From assembly GCA_963977135.1 (NCBI GenBank), contig CAXBNN010000006.1, positions 1 through 64,000 of the forward strand: a stretch of 64,000 nt of DNA, in the 5' to 3' direction. The notes beneath the pieces are model-generated. The model made no database searches. It had not been told where the DNA came from and saw only the letters and a list, made by a program, of their open reading frames with translations. This document shows, piece after piece, positions 45,462 through 54,889 of this stretch. How positions within the stretch are numbered: position 1 is the first letter of the stretch; each line of letters begins with the position of its first letter. Source of the stretch: UBA2040 sp963977135. Lineage in GTDB: Bacteria > Bacteroidota > Bacteroidia > Flavobacteriales_D > Crocinitomicaceae. The translations under genes were made by a program, and so were the position numbers.

Positions 45462-48400
45462 ATGAAGCACATATACTCTTTTAGCCTTCTTTTGGCAATA
45501 CTACTAAGTCAATCATTCGCATTTTCACAATCTTCAAGAGCAATTGTTTCGAACTATTTAAACGAAATAAGGATTGAGAAAGGTTTTACTCAAGTCGACA
45601 TAAGTAATTGGGAAATCACCGATGATTATTCTTCGAAAAAATCAGGAGTTCAGCACATTTATATCAGACAACTGCACAATGACATTCCAATATACATGGG
45701 TGTGGCAAATTTTAATGTGAAAAATGGTAAGGTTTTGACTGCGGGAGTTCAATTCATTAATAATATCAGCGAAAAAGTGAATGAGGCTGAAGCCATTTTA
45801 TCTCCTTTCGAGGCAATCAAATCTGCCGCTAATCATTTTGGACTAACAACGCCAACTCAATTGAAAGTAGTAGAAACGTATGACACAAAAAACTTTTTAA
45901 TTGAAGCGAATGAAATTTCCTTAGAAAATATTCCTGTTCAATTGATGTACTTCCCAATGGAAAATGAAAATCAAGAAATTCGTTTGGTTTGGGATTTTAG
46001 TATTTATGAAAAATCAAAAGATCACTGGTGGAGCGTAAGAGTTGATGCAATTTCAGGTGAGGTTTTAGATCAAGTGGATTGGGTCGTATCTTGTAATTTT
46101 GAAAGTTGCGACCATTCCGAACTTTCTCATTCTTCACGTCGTCCAATTCCAGAAATGGCCCTTGCTCCATCCCCAGCTCCTCCTCCTGGAACAGATGCCT
46201 ATAGAGTTTTTGCTCTTCCGGCAGAAAGTCCAAATCACGCACCCAGAACTTTAGTTGTTGGCCCTTCTGACACTGCAGCTTCACCTTATGGATGGCATGA
46301 TACGAATGGAATTGCTGGTCCTGAATTTCTGACGACGGAAGGTAATAATGTGCGAGCTACAGAAGATATAGATAACAATAACGGAACTGGCTTTTTCCCG
46401 AATGGCGGAACAAGTTTAAACTTCGATTTTCCTTTGAATTTCAATAATGCACCAGCCACAAATTTGAATCCAGCGATTACGAACCTTTTCTACATGAACA
46501 ATATCATGCATGACATTTGGTACCATTATGGATTTGACGAAGTAAGTGGGAATTTTCAAGAAAACGCATATGGTAATGGAGGCTTGGCTTCTGATAACGT
46601 TTGGGCAGAAGCACAAGATGGCGGAGGAACAAACAACGCTAATTTCGCTACTCCTGCAGATGGGGCGAATCCAAGAATGCAAATGTATTTATGGTCACCA
46701 TCTTCGGGTCCTCAATATTTATTAACCGTTAATTCGCCTGCTGGTTTAGCCGGCCAATATTCTGCAACAGAAGCTACTTTTGGCCCAGGTGTTCCTGCAA
46801 CTCCAATTACGGGAAATTTAGTTTTGGTAAACGACGGAACAGCTTTGCCAAATGAAGGTTGTAATGCACTCACAAATGGTACAGCTATTTTTGGAAATAT
46901 TGCTGTTGTTTATCGAGGAACTTGTGGATTTACAACCAAAGTGATAAACGCACAAAACGCTGGGGCAACTGCTGTAATTGTAATCAACAACACGACAGGA
47001 GCACCGATTGTTATGGGTGGAGTTGATCCAACAATTACTATTCCTTCAATTATGATTTCTGATGTAGATGGAGCTTTGCTTGTAGCTCAGCTATCTGGCG
47101 GAATAAACGCCACAATACAAAGTACTGGAACTTCTCAAGCTTTGGATGGTGACTACGACAATGGAATTATAGCTCATGAATACGGTCATGGTATTTCAAA
47201 TCGATTGACTGGTGGTCCTTCTGCTTCAAACTGCCTAAGCAATGCGGAGCAAATGGGTGAAGGTTGGTCAGACTGGTTTGGTTTAATGTTAACAATTGAA
47301 CCAGGCGATCTGGGACCCGATGGAAGAGGAATTGGAACGTATGCCACAGGAGCTCCAATTACGGGAAATGGCATTCGTCCAACTCGTTACAGCACAAATA
47401 TGGCTATCAATCCATCAACTTATGCAACTACAAACAGTACCGGGATTTCTCAACCGCATGGCATAGGATATGTTTGGTGCACGATGTTATGGGATTTGAA
47501 CTGGGCTTTGATTGGTCAATATGGTTTTAATAGCAATTTGTACAGCGGAACAGGTGGAAATAATATGGCTATGTATTTGGTTATTGAAGGACTTAAGTTA
47601 CAGCCTTGTAGTCCTGGCTTTGTGGATGGACGAGATGCAATATTAGCAGCCGATATGGCACTTTATGGAGGCACGAACCAATGCTTAATTTGGAATGTAT
47701 TCGCAAACCGAGGATTAGGATTTTCAGCTTCACAAGGAAGTTCAAGTAGTCGATCTGATCAAGTTGAGGCTTTTGATTTGCCTGTATCGTGTCAAACACC
47801 TATCCTTCCTCCAATAGCTGATTTCACTTTCGGAGTTAACAACTGTAATGGTGAAGTGGCTTTCACAGATGCTTCTTCTCAAATTCCACAGGCGTGGAGC
47901 TGGACATTTGGTGATGGAGGATCAAGTACTCTTCAAGATCCAACACATACTTATTCCCAAAACGGAACCTATTCAGCGACTCTAATTACTTCAAATACAA
48001 TTGGTTCAGATACAGTTTCTTATTCAGTTGTAATCAATATGCTTGCTGCTCCAATTGCAGCTAATGTTTCCATTTGTCCAAATACAAGTGCTAGCTTGTC
48101 AGGTACAGCCTCTGGCTCTATAATTTGGTACGATAGCACTGGATTAATTCCTTTGGATACTGCAGCCACATTTACAACTCCTATTTTAACTACCAATACA
48201 ACCTACATGGTTGAAAACGTAGAATTCGAACCCATTCAATATGTAGGACCTTTGAATGCTTCAATTGGAACTAGTGGTTACCATAACCAACCAGTTGATT
48301 TCACTTTAAATTTCACATCGAATTCACCAAATGGATTTACGATCCTTTCTGTTTGGGTCGATGCAAATACGACTGGAACTAGAACAATAAATGTTTGGGA

Positions 48401-49940
48401 TGCGATAAACGCTTTTGGAAACATCGTTGGGTCGACTACAGTAAACATTACCACAACTGGCCCGCAAAGAATTCCTATAAACATTACTGTTCCCGGAAAT
48501 GGAACGTACAGTATAGGTGGATCCTTAATGGACATGCGAAGAAACAATGGCGGAGTAGTTTATCCTTATTCGATTGCCGGAGTTGTGGATATTATAGGTT
48601 CATCGGCTAGTGTGCCTGGTTTTTATTACTACCTCTATGATTGGGAAATCCAGGAAACCGCTTGTAGAAGTACAATGGTTCCTGTAAACGTTACAATTAA
48701 TCCAATAGACAGTATTTCTGTCAGTGCCACTGCTTGTGATCAATACACTTGGCCTGCAAATGGGATGACTTATCCTAACTCAGGAATATATTCAGCCAAT
48801 TTGTTAAACAGCTTCGGTTGTGATTCGATCCTAATCTTAAATCTTACCATTAACTCCCCAAATTCGAGTAGTGAAACAATAACCGAATGTGGTTCTTACA
48901 ATTGGCCAGCATCAGGAACAACCTATACCGCTTCGGGAGTTTATACAACCGTTGTACCGAATATAAATGGATGTGATTCAACTTTAACTTTAAACTTAAC
49001 GATCAACCCAATTTACTCTATTAACGAAACGGTAACTGCTTGTGCGAGCTACACATGGCCTGCGAATGGAAATACTTACACAAGTTCAGGAAACTATACT
49101 GCTGCTCTAACAAGTATTAATGGTTGTGATTCAACGATATCACTTAATCTTACCATCAACACACCGAACTCAAGTAGCGAAACTATTTCGGCTTGTGGTT
49201 CATATTCATGGCCTGCAAGTGGTGTCGGATATTACACTTCAGGAACCTACACAACTGTATTAACGAATTCAAATGGATGCGATTCAACCTTGACTTTGAA
49301 CCTGACGATCAATCCAATTTATTCTCAAAGCGATACTGTATCCATCTGCTCTAGTTATACATGGCCTGCAAATGGGAATACCTATACAAGTTCAGGGAAT
49401 TATTTAGCAGCTCTAACAAGCAGCTCTGGATGCGATTCAACAATCTCATTAAACTTAACCATCAACTCAGTTGATGCTACTGTAACACTGACCAATGACG
49501 TAACGCTTCAAGCAAACAATGCAAGCGCATCTTACCAATGGTTAAATTGCGTTGGGTACACTCCTATTTCGGGTGCAACAAATCAAAGCTATGTGGCAAG
49601 CACAAATGGAAGTTATGCTGTAAAAGTCACTGAAAACGGTTGTACAGACACATCAATTTGCAATGTGATTTCCAAAGTTGGATTGATAGAAAACGATTTT
49701 GGTTCATTATTTCAAATTTACCCGAATCCAACGAGTGGGAAATTGACAATCGATTTAGGCAAAGAGCATGCGAATGTAACAACGAAATTATTCAATGCAA
49801 AAGGTCAATTAATAAATACCTCCAAATTCCAAAATAGCATCTCTTTCTCTCTTGAAATTGAAGGCGCACCTGGCATTTATTTCTTGGAAATAGCTTCGGA
49901 GGATGGTAACTTTGCGAGAATGGAGATTGTGAAAGAATAA
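45462..49940 (+). CDS. Giant secreted M36 metallopeptidase with PA, PKD, repeats and T9SS domain
   Basis: 1492 aa with signal peptide 1-22. An FTP/PepSY-like prodomain (about 30-200) precedes the fungalysin-type catalytic region. The zinc motif is HEYGH at 572-576, with the third ligand Glu in EQMGEGWSDW. A protease-associated (PA) domain (about 440-550) is inserted before the HExxH helix. PKD follows (about 783-860, WTFGDGGSS), then a beta-sandwich domain, then five tandem repeats of about 50 aa (about 1080-1335; WPANG, GCDST, LNLTIN), an Ig-like segment and a T9SS type A sorting domain (about 1417-1492, YPNPTSGKL). It is an extracellular protease for polymer breakdown. Single gene. Confidence 0.93.
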   Translation: MKHIYSFSLLLAILLSQSFAFSQSSRAIVSNYLNEIRIEKGFTQVDISNWEITDDYSSKKSGVQHIYIRQLHNDIPIYMGVANFNVKNGKVLTAGVQFINNISEKVNEAEAILSPFEAIKSAANHFGLTTPTQLKVVETYDTKNFLIEANEISLENIPVQLMYFPMENENQEIRLVWDFSIYEKSKDHWWSVRVDAISGEVLDQVDWVVSCNFESCDHSELSHSSRRPIPEMALAPSPAPPPGTDAYRVFALPAESPNHAPRTLVVGPSDTAASPYGWHDTNGIAGPEFLTTEGNNVRATEDIDNNNGTGFFPNGGTSLNFDFPLNFNNAPATNLNPAITNLFYMNNIMHDIWYHYGFDEVSGNFQENAYGNGGLASDNVWAEAQDGGGTNNANFATPADGANPRMQMYLWSPSSGPQYLLTVNSPAGLAGQYSATEATFGPGVPATPITGNLVLVNDGTALPNEGCNALTNGTAIFGNIAVVYRGTCGFTTKVINAQNAGATAVIVINNTTGAPIVMGGVDPTITIPSIMISDVDGALLVAQLSGGINATIQSTGTSQALDGDYDNGIIAHEYGHGISNRLTGGPSASNCLSNAEQMGEGWSDWFGLMLTIEPGDLGPDGRGIGTYATGAPITGNGIRPTRYSTNMAINPSTYATTNSTGISQPHGIGYVWCTMLWDLNWALIGQYGFNSNLYSGTGGNNMAMYLVIEGLKLQPCSPGFVDGRDAILAADMALYGGTNQCLIWNVFANRGLGFSASQGSSSSRSDQVEAFDLPVSCQTPILPPIADFTFGVNNCNGEVAFTDASSQIPQAWSWTFGDGGSSTLQDPTHTYSQNGTYSATLITSNTIGSDTVSYSVVINMLAAPIAANVSICPNTSASLSGTASGSIIWYDSTGLIPLDTAATFTTPILTTNTTYMVENVEFEPIQYVGPLNASIGTSGYHNQPVDFTLNFTSNSPNGFTILSVWVDANTTGTRTINVWDAINAFGNIVGSTTVNITTTGPQRIPINITVPGNGTYSIGGSLMDMRRNNGGVVYPYSIAGVVDIIGSSASVPGFYYYLYDWEIQETACRSTMVPVNVTINPIDSISVSATACDQYTWPANGMTYPNSGIYSANLLNSFGCDSILILNLTINSPNSSSETITECGSYNWPASGTTYTASGVYTTVVPNINGCDSTLTLNLTINPIYSINETVTACASYTWPANGNTYTSSGNYTAALTSINGCDSTISLNLTINTPNSSSETISACGSYSWPASGVGYYTSGTYTTVLTNSNGCDSTLTLNLTINPIYSQSDTVSICSSYTWPANGNTYTSSGNYLAALTSSSGCDSTISLNLTINSVDATVTLTNDVTLQANNASASYQWLNCVGYTPISGATNQSYVASTNGSYAVKVTENGCTDTSICNVISKVGLIENDFGSLFQIYPNPTSGKLTIDLGKEHANVTTKLFNAKGQLINTSKFQNSISFSLEIEGAPGIYFLEIASEDGNFARMEIVKE
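48699..49466 (+). repeat. Five tandem ~152-bp repeats inside the M36 peptidase gene
   Basis: Each unit encodes about 50 residues with CxxYxWPAxG...YxxSGxY...GCDSxxxLNLTIN. Units 2 and 4 begin NSSSETI and are closest to each other. Units 3 and 5 begin NPIYS and are closest to each other. This gives a higher-order period of about 305 bp. Copy number may vary between strains by recombination. Confidence 0.8.
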
Positions 49941-49991
49941 AGTTCTTTGTAATTTATTTAACCTCTTTACGTCCAACACTCAAAAGAAGAA

Positions 49992-50678
49992 ATGAAAGAA
50001 AATACGATTAAAATAGATGTTATTTCAGATGTGGCTTGCCCATGGTGCTATGTTGGAAAACGTCGACTAGAAGCAGCTTTGAAAGAATGGAAAGGCGCAC
50101 CTGTTGAAGTAGTTTGGCATCCGTATCAATTGGATCCAACTATGATTGCTGAAGGAATGAATAGAGACACTTATCTTACCAATAAATTTGGAAGCATACA
50201 AAATGTTCAGGAGATGACTGACAGATTAACCGAAGTTGGTAAAACTGTTGGTATTGATTTTGATTTTGGAGATAATTGGCTAGCGGTAAACACGCTTTCA
50301 CTTCATCAATTATTGAATGTAGCTCGTTCGGAAGGAATTGGAATTCAGATGAAAGAGCGTTTCTTGGCTGCCTATTTTGAAGAAACTCAACATTTAAACA
50401 AACCAGAAACATTATACAATATTGCCTCTAGCTTTGGTTGGAGCAGTGAGAAGGTCGATTCGATAATAAGCGATGAGAAAATTGCCGAAGCTGTGAAAGC
50501 TGAAATTTCACATTATCAACAACGCGGAGTTTCAGGCGTTCCATTCTTCGTAATTAATGACCAATATGGAATTAGTGGAGCTCAGCCAAGTGAAGTGTTC
50601 TTAGAAGCTTTCCAATCTGTTAGTCCAATAGAAGTGACCTCAAACGAAAGCTGTGATACATCCACTGGCGAGTGTTAG
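49992..50678 (+). CDS. DsbA family oxidoreductase, FrnE-like
   Basis: 228 aa, no signal peptide. The thioredoxin-like active site is CPWCYVGKRRLE (about 15-26), typical of FrnE rather than periplasmic DsbA (CPHC). FGDNWLAVNTLSLHQLL and GVSGVPFFVINDQYGISGAQP are the remaining family signatures, the last including the cis-Pro (GVP). A C-terminal CDTSTGEC adds a Cys pair. A cytoplasmic thiol-disulfide or isomerase role in redox stress is likely. The DHFR-like gene follows after 26 bp. Confidence 0.88.
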   Translation: MKENTIKIDVISDVACPWCYVGKRRLEAALKEWKGAPVEVVWHPYQLDPTMIAEGMNRDTYLTNKFGSIQNVQEMTDRLTEVGKTVGIDFDFGDNWLAVNTLSLHQLLNVARSEGIGIQMKERFLAAYFEETQHLNKPETLYNIASSFGWSSEKVDSIISDEKIAEAVKAEISHYQQRGVSGVPFFVINDQYGISGAQPSEVFLEAFQSVSPIEVTSNESCDTSTGEC

Positions 50679-50704
50679 TACAAGGTTAGAACAAAATAAA
50701 TTAA

Positions 50705-51268
50705 ATGAAGTGTTCCATTTTTATAGCTACCAGTGTTGATGGCTTCATTGCCAAAGAAGATGGAAGCGTAGACTGGTTACATACAGCTGGAAAACAAGGT
50801 GTTGACCTTGGAGTGCAAGCGGACATGGGAATGAATGATCATATGTCTACAGTTGATTGTATGATCATGGGGCGAAAATGTATGGATACGATTTCCAGCA
50901 TGAATCTTACCTCTGAACAATGGCCCTATGGTGCAATAAAAATAATTGTTTTGAGCAATACCATAAAAGAGGCTCCAGAGAATTTGAAGGACAAAGTGGA
51001 AATGTATTCAGGTGATCTTCAAAAATTGATTTTAATTCTTGAAAATGAAGGATTTAAACATGCATATATCGATGGAGGGACAACAATTCAATCCTTCTTA
51101 AATCTCAAATTAATCAACGAAATTACAATCACCAAGGCGCCTATTTTACTCGGTGAAGGAAAGTCTCTTTTTGGCAAAACGTTTTCAGATATCAAGCTCG
51201 TGGAAGCTGAAGCCATTGCATATCCGAACGACTTTATTCAAGTAAAATACAAAGTAAACTACGTTTAG
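50705..51268 (+). CDS. Dihydrofolate reductase-like (RibD C-terminal) protein
   Basis: 187 aa. MKCSIFIATSVDGFIAKEDGSVDWL, CMIMGRKCMDTI, IIVLSNT, HAYIDGGTTIQSFLNLKLINEITITKAPILLGEGKSLFG together give the DHFR/RibD-C fold with an NADPH site. Members of this branch are seldom true DHFRs, and the substrate is unknown. Probably co-transcribed with the FrnE-like gene. Confidence 0.88.
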   Translation: MKCSIFIATSVDGFIAKEDGSVDWLHTAGKQGVDLGVQADMGMNDHMSTVDCMIMGRKCMDTISSMNLTSEQWPYGAIKIIVLSNTIKEAPENLKDKVEMYSGDLQKLILILENEGFKHAYIDGGTTIQSFLNLKLINEITITKAPILLGEGKSLFGKTFSDIKLVEAEAIAYPNDFIQVKYKVNYV

Positions 51269-51375
51269 TTTTAAATTATAAGGAGTCAAATTCAATTCAG
51301 CTTGGATAATGGAATTGCCATGTCTAAAGAATAATCGACCCAATCCGATTATTAAATGTAATTTAAAAGAAAAAA

Positions 51376-51624
51376 ATGGGCATCATCTTAACTCTTCTTA
51401 TTGGCGCAGCCGCAGGTTGGCTAGGCAGTTTAATCTACAAAGGCAGCGGACTCGGACTTATTGGAAATATCATAGTCGGTATAGTTGGAAGTGTCGTAGG
51501 AACTTGGCTTCTTGGAAAACTGGAAATTCAGCTTGGTAGCGGATTGATAGGTGCAATTTTAACTGGCGCCGTTGGTGCTATCGTTATTTTGTTCTTGTTT
51601 AATTTGGTCTTTAAAAAACGATGA
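51376..51624 (+). CDS. GlsB/YeaQ/YmgE family membrane protein
   Basis: 82 aa, three transmembrane helices rich in Gly: IILTLLIGAAAGWLGSLIYKG, GLIGNIIVGIVGSVVGTWLLG and LIGAILTGAVGAIVILFLF. This matches the family once called transglycosylase-associated, often induced by envelope or osmotic stress. An overlapping open frame starting at 51309 lacks family features and is a shadow. Confidence 0.88.
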   Translation: MGIILTLLIGAAAGWLGSLIYKGSGLGLIGNIIVGIVGSVVGTWLLGKLEIQLGSGLIGAILTGAVGAIVILFLFNLVFKKR

Positions 51625-51668
51625 AAATTAACACTTTGTAATCTAAAATTTTTCGTCTAAAATCTTTT

Positions 51669-52148
51669 TTAGACCCCACTTTCAGGCTTAAAACTAAACC
51701 TGCTCTGCAAAATATAACTGTAGACAACGGTCAAAGCTGTAGTAACTAATTTCGACGGGGTTGGATAAAATCCCATCATGTCAACGAAGAGTTTCATTAA
51801 GATGTAACTGAGGAAAATTGCGCCTAAACTAACGATTAAGTAGCGGGCAAACTGAGTTTTTGCCGAAAGTACCGAATCATCGAAAGTAATGTATCGGTTT
51901 AATAAAAAACCATTCATAAAAGTTATCGGGAACACAAAAAACAATGAAGCGATGTGCGCACTCATAGTGACAAAGCCTAGATCTACATCTTGTTTTTCGA
52001 AAATAAAATGGTAAAACACGAAGTACAAAACGATATCCAAAACCAAGTTACTTCCGCCACAAACTGCATAGCGATAAGTCTTCAATGGCATAAATCGCTT
52101 GAAGATAAAATAGAAAGTGTCTATAAACCGTGTAATGTATTTTGCCAT
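51669..52148 (-). CDS. GtrA-like flippase protein
   Basis: 159 aa, four transmembrane helices. YAVCGGSNLVLDIVLYFVFY, FLLNRYITFDD and VVYSYILQSRFSF are the GtrA/DPMS signatures, in particular the F.LNR.W-type motif. GtrA proteins help move undecaprenyl- or dolichyl-linked sugars across the membrane. It is convergent with the GlsB-like gene. No glycosyltransferase partner lies beside it. Confidence 0.88.
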   Translation of the reverse strand: MAKYITRFIDTFYFIFKRFMPLKTYRYAVCGGSNLVLDIVLYFVFYHFIFEKQDVDLGFVTMSAHIASLFFVFPITFMNGFLLNRYITFDDSVLSAKTQFARYLIVSLGAIFLSYILMKLFVDMMGFYPTPSKLVTTALTVVYSYILQSRFSFKPESGV

Positions 52149-52246
52149 AATTATCGTGCAAAACTACACAAGAAAAGAAAATTTGAAAATATTCTTTGAA
52201 AAATGAAAATAAAATTGTAAAATTGTGATATCAAATTAATATCATT

Positions 52247-53110
52247 ATGAAACAAGAAAAAAATATTGTAGCAAGCAGTGGGTATATATATCTACTCCTC
52301 TTTTTTGTACTAATTGCAACAACAGTAATTGGAATTGTAATTACGAAAAATCCTATATTTCTAGTCTGTGCAGCAGCTGGAATATTCCTGATGCCTGGTT
52401 TTTTCACTGTCAATCCCAATAGTTCTAAAGTCTTAGTCCTATTTGGAGCTTACAAAGGAACAATTCGCGACAATGGATTTTTCTGGGCAAATCCTTTTTT
52501 CTCAAAGCAAAAAATTTCTCTCCGAGCTCGAAACTTCGATAGTGAACGAGTAAAAGTGAATGATAAAATCGGTAACCCAATTCTTATCAATGTTATTTTG
52601 GTTTGGAAAGTATCCGATACTTTCAAATCCGCATTTGATGTGGATAACTACGAGGAATTTGTTCGTATACAAACGGATGCGGCTGTTAGAAAACTAGCTG
52701 GCTCCTATCCTTATGATAATTTTGATGAGCATGGTACGGGGAAATCAGAATTGACCTTGCGATCAGGCATGGACGAAGTGAATGAAGCTTTGGAAAATGA
52801 AATAACAGAGCGACTAACCATGGCAGGAATTGAAGTAATGGAAGCTAGAATTGGATATTTGGCTTACGCCCCAGAAATTGCCAGCGCCATGTTGAAACGT
52901 CAGCAAGCAGTTGCCATCGTTGCGGCCAGAAAGAAAATTGTTGAAGGTGCGGTTGGCATGGTTGAAGATGCTTTAAAACAACTGTCAGATGATGGAATAA
53001 TTGATTTCGATGATGACAAAAAAGCAACAATGGTGAGTAATTTGATGGTAGTTTTGTGCGGTGATAAAGAAGTCACCCCAGTAATTAACACAGGAACATT
53101 AAACGGCTAA
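52247..53110 (+). CDS. SPFH/Band 7 domain membrane protein
   Basis: 287 aa: two N-terminal hydrophobic segments (about 14-33 and 36-52), then an SPFH domain (about 60-240) with VLVLFGAYKGTIRDNGFFWANPF, NPILINVILVWKV and DAAVRKLAG. YAPEIASAMLKRQQAVAIVAARKKIVEGAVGM is the typical coiled region that drives oligomer rings. It is a scaffold of membrane microdomains and of protein quality control. A small Arc-like gene follows after 3 bp, a pairing often seen with this branch of SPFH proteins. Confidence 0.9.
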   Translation: MKQEKNIVASSGYIYLLLFFVLIATTVIGIVITKNPIFLVCAAAGIFLMPGFFTVNPNSSKVLVLFGAYKGTIRDNGFFWANPFFSKQKISLRARNFDSERVKVNDKIGNPILINVILVWKVSDTFKSAFDVDNYEEFVRIQTDAAVRKLAGSYPYDNFDEHGTGKSELTLRSGMDEVNEALENEITERLTMAGIEVMEARIGYLAYAPEIASAMLKRQQAVAIVAARKKIVEGAVGMVEDALKQLSDDGIIDFDDDKKATMVSNLMVVLCGDKEVTPVINTGTLNG

Positions 53111-53113
53111 ACC

Positions 53114-53296
53114 TTGAGTAAAAAGAAATCATTTGTACTGCGGATAGACCCAGAAACCTATGCTCAAATTGAGAAGTGGGCAGAGGATGAATTTCGTAGT
53201 GTCAATGGTCAGCTAGAATGGATGATAGCTAAAAGCCTTAAAGAGAACAAGCGGTTAAAATCTAAAGAGAAAAAAGAAAATCCTGGAACCGAATGA
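53114..53296 (+). CDS. Arc-like ribbon-helix-helix protein
   Basis: 60 aa from a TTG start 3 bp after the SPFH stop. KSFVLRIDPETYAQIEKWAEDEFRSVNGQLEWMI is the Arc/MetJ ribbon-helix-helix pattern: a short strand then two helices, with NGQLEWMI as the typical second helix. The tail is Lys/Glu-rich. It could be a DNA-binding autoregulator or a small partner of the SPFH protein. Short and TTG-started, but the family signature is clear. Confidence 0.75.
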   Translation: MSKKKSFVLRIDPETYAQIEKWAEDEFRSVNGQLEWMIAKSLKENKRLKSKEKKENPGTE

Positions 53297-53389
53297 CGGA
53301 TAGCGGATTGAAAACTTTGCCTTCGACTCTCTGTCTAGCCGACAGGCAGGCGCTCAGTCTGCGTATAAGACATTGTCCATTATCTAGGA

Positions 53390-53562
53390 CCTCTGTGTGC
53401 TCTTTGCGACTTTGCGTTAAAAAAAATACTTTGCGCCTCTGTATCTTTGCGTCTTTGCGGTAAAAAACACTTTGCACTTCCTCAGCTCTGCGTCTCCGCG
53501 TTAAAAAAAACATAATTGCATCACTTCCAACTCTGTCTTTGCGCTCTCTGCGGTTAAAGACT
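53390..53562. repeat. Four degenerate 44-46 bp repeats of the TTTGCG type
   Basis: Units near 53390-53428, 53434-53469, 53478-53513 and 53525-53562 share CTCTGT..CTTTGCG..CTTTGCG(G)TTAAA with A-rich ends. The G/C-richer T/G/C composition differs from the surrounding AT-rich genes. The stretch 53297-53644 holds no supported gene. Similar TTTGCGTCTTTGCG strings are, from memory, dispersed in many Bacteroidota genomes. The role is unknown. Confidence 0.8.
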
Positions 53563-53644
53563 CTTTCAAAACTGATAAACGTCATATTTTAAAAGCAAAG
53601 ATCTCCTTAACTTTAATGACATTGAATAATTTAATATTTATGTC

Positions 53645-54475
53645 ATGGAAGATAGAACCATAGTTTACCCTACCGATTTTTCGGACTGTTCCGAGAACGC
53701 CCTGCCATTTGTTATTGCATTTGCGAAAGCGAGTATGGCAAAAGTTAAAATAATCCATTCACTCGAGTTACTTGGGCTGTATGCAACTGAAATAACTCCT
53801 GCTGACACTACGATGCTAATCAAGTCAATGGAAGAAAGTACAATGGCAAAGCTGGAAAAGTTAAAAGAAGAACTGGAAAAAGAATCCATTTCTTGTACCA
53901 CAGAAATTCTTAACGGTACAGAAGTGAATTGGCTGCCTCATGCATTGAGCGAAATCAAACCTTTCATGGTTATAATGGGAACTACTGGTTCTGGACAAAT
54001 TGAGAATAGAATATTTGGCAGTTTGACGCATAAAATTATTTCAAGCGGTTCTTTTCCCGTTATGGCGATTCCCAAAAACGCAACCTACAAGGGAATTCAT
54101 CAGGTTGTTTTCTCTACAGATTTTAAAGAAAGTGATGTCGAACACATTCAATTTGTAATTGACATTACGAAAAAGTATTACCCACGAATAGATGTCGTTC
54201 ACGTTGCAGATGGCGAGTTTACTGAAAATACAGAAGAAATATTCTTGAGAGACTTTGAAGATGAATTATTTGTCAAAGTGAATTACCCAAAATTGAGTGC
54301 ACGTCTCCTCTACTCTGAAGATGTTGAGGATAGACTAAATATTTTGGTCAAAGAATCGAAAGCAGATTTGATGGTTTTGGTAAGCACAAAAAGAACGTTT
54401 TTTGAACGGATTTTCAGTAATAGCTTGACCAAAAACATGGTTTACCACAGCGACACACCGCTTTTAGTATTTTAG
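53645..54475 (+). CDS. Universal stress protein, tandem UspA domains
   Basis: 276 aa, two UspA-type domains (about 1-145 and 150-276). The first has TIVYPTDFSDCSENALPFVIAFA and the ATP-loop GTTGSGQIENRIFGSLTHKIIS, that is G2xG9xGS-like. The second (HQVVFSTDFKESDVEHIQFVI) has a degenerate loop (STKRTFFERIFSNSLTKNMV). Such double-USP proteins are often induced at low oxygen or on starvation. It opens the run USP, TerB-like, MscS, unknown, unknown. Confidence 0.9.
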   Translation: MEDRTIVYPTDFSDCSENALPFVIAFAKASMAKVKIIHSLELLGLYATEITPADTTMLIKSMEESTMAKLEKLKEELEKESISCTTEILNGTEVNWLPHALSEIKPFMVIMGTTGSGQIENRIFGSLTHKIISSGSFPVMAIPKNATYKGIHQVVFSTDFKESDVEHIQFVIDITKKYYPRIDVVHVADGEFTENTEEIFLRDFEDELFVKVNYPKLSARLLYSEDVEDRLNILVKESKADLMVLVSTKRTFFERIFSNSLTKNMVYHSDTPLLVF

Positions 54476-54493
54476 AAACCCTTAATTCAAAAA

Positions 54494-54883
54494 ATGGAAA
54501 AAACCATTATAGAATCCGAAGATTTTTACCGTCACCTGGCACATTTGTTTTACGCATTTGCTGCTGCAGATCGACACATAGTCATTGAAGAAAAACGAAG
54601 TATCGTTGAATCGGTTGAACAGAACTGGAATTTTCATTTTGAAACTTTCGATGCGAAAGAAATCATTTATGCGACCATGCGAAAACTCATAGAAGGAAAA
54701 CTAGATGCAAATATGGCTTTCGTTTCTTTCGAGCAATATTATGACACGCACAAAGAACACTTTTCGCCAGATTTAAAATTAAAAATTGCCGAAGCTGCAG
54801 ACAACATTACCCGATCTTTTTCCGGAAGAAACAAGTCTGAATTGGTCATGTTGAGTCGTTTGCATTTATTGTTAAAAAAATAG
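54494..54883 (+). CDS. All-helical protein, weakly TerB-like
   Basis: 129 aa. FYRHLAHLFYAFAAADRHIVIEEKRSIVESVEQNW recalls the first TerB helix pair, with AADRHIVIEEK in place of ADGKISEEE. The second metal-binding loop is not clear. Placement between USP and MscS genes with short spacers (18 and 6 bp) suggests a stress-response role. Function unknown. Confidence 0.6.
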   Translation: MEKTIIESEDFYRHLAHLFYAFAAADRHIVIEEKRSIVESVEQNWNFHFETFDAKEIIYATMRKLIEGKLDANMAFVSFEQYYDTHKEHFSPDLKLKIAEAADNITRSFSGRNKSELVMLSRLHLLLKK

Positions 54884-54889
54884 TCCCGA

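Noticed and set aside
51655..51674. GTCTAAAA...TTTTTAGAC hairpin as a terminator between convergent genes
   Set aside because: The stem is short and A/T only, and it overlaps the end of the GtrA gene. Too weak to call.
53262..53585. Open frame across the TTTGCG repeats on the minus strand
   Set aside because: Composition is repetitive and low in complexity, with no family pattern. Read as non-coding.
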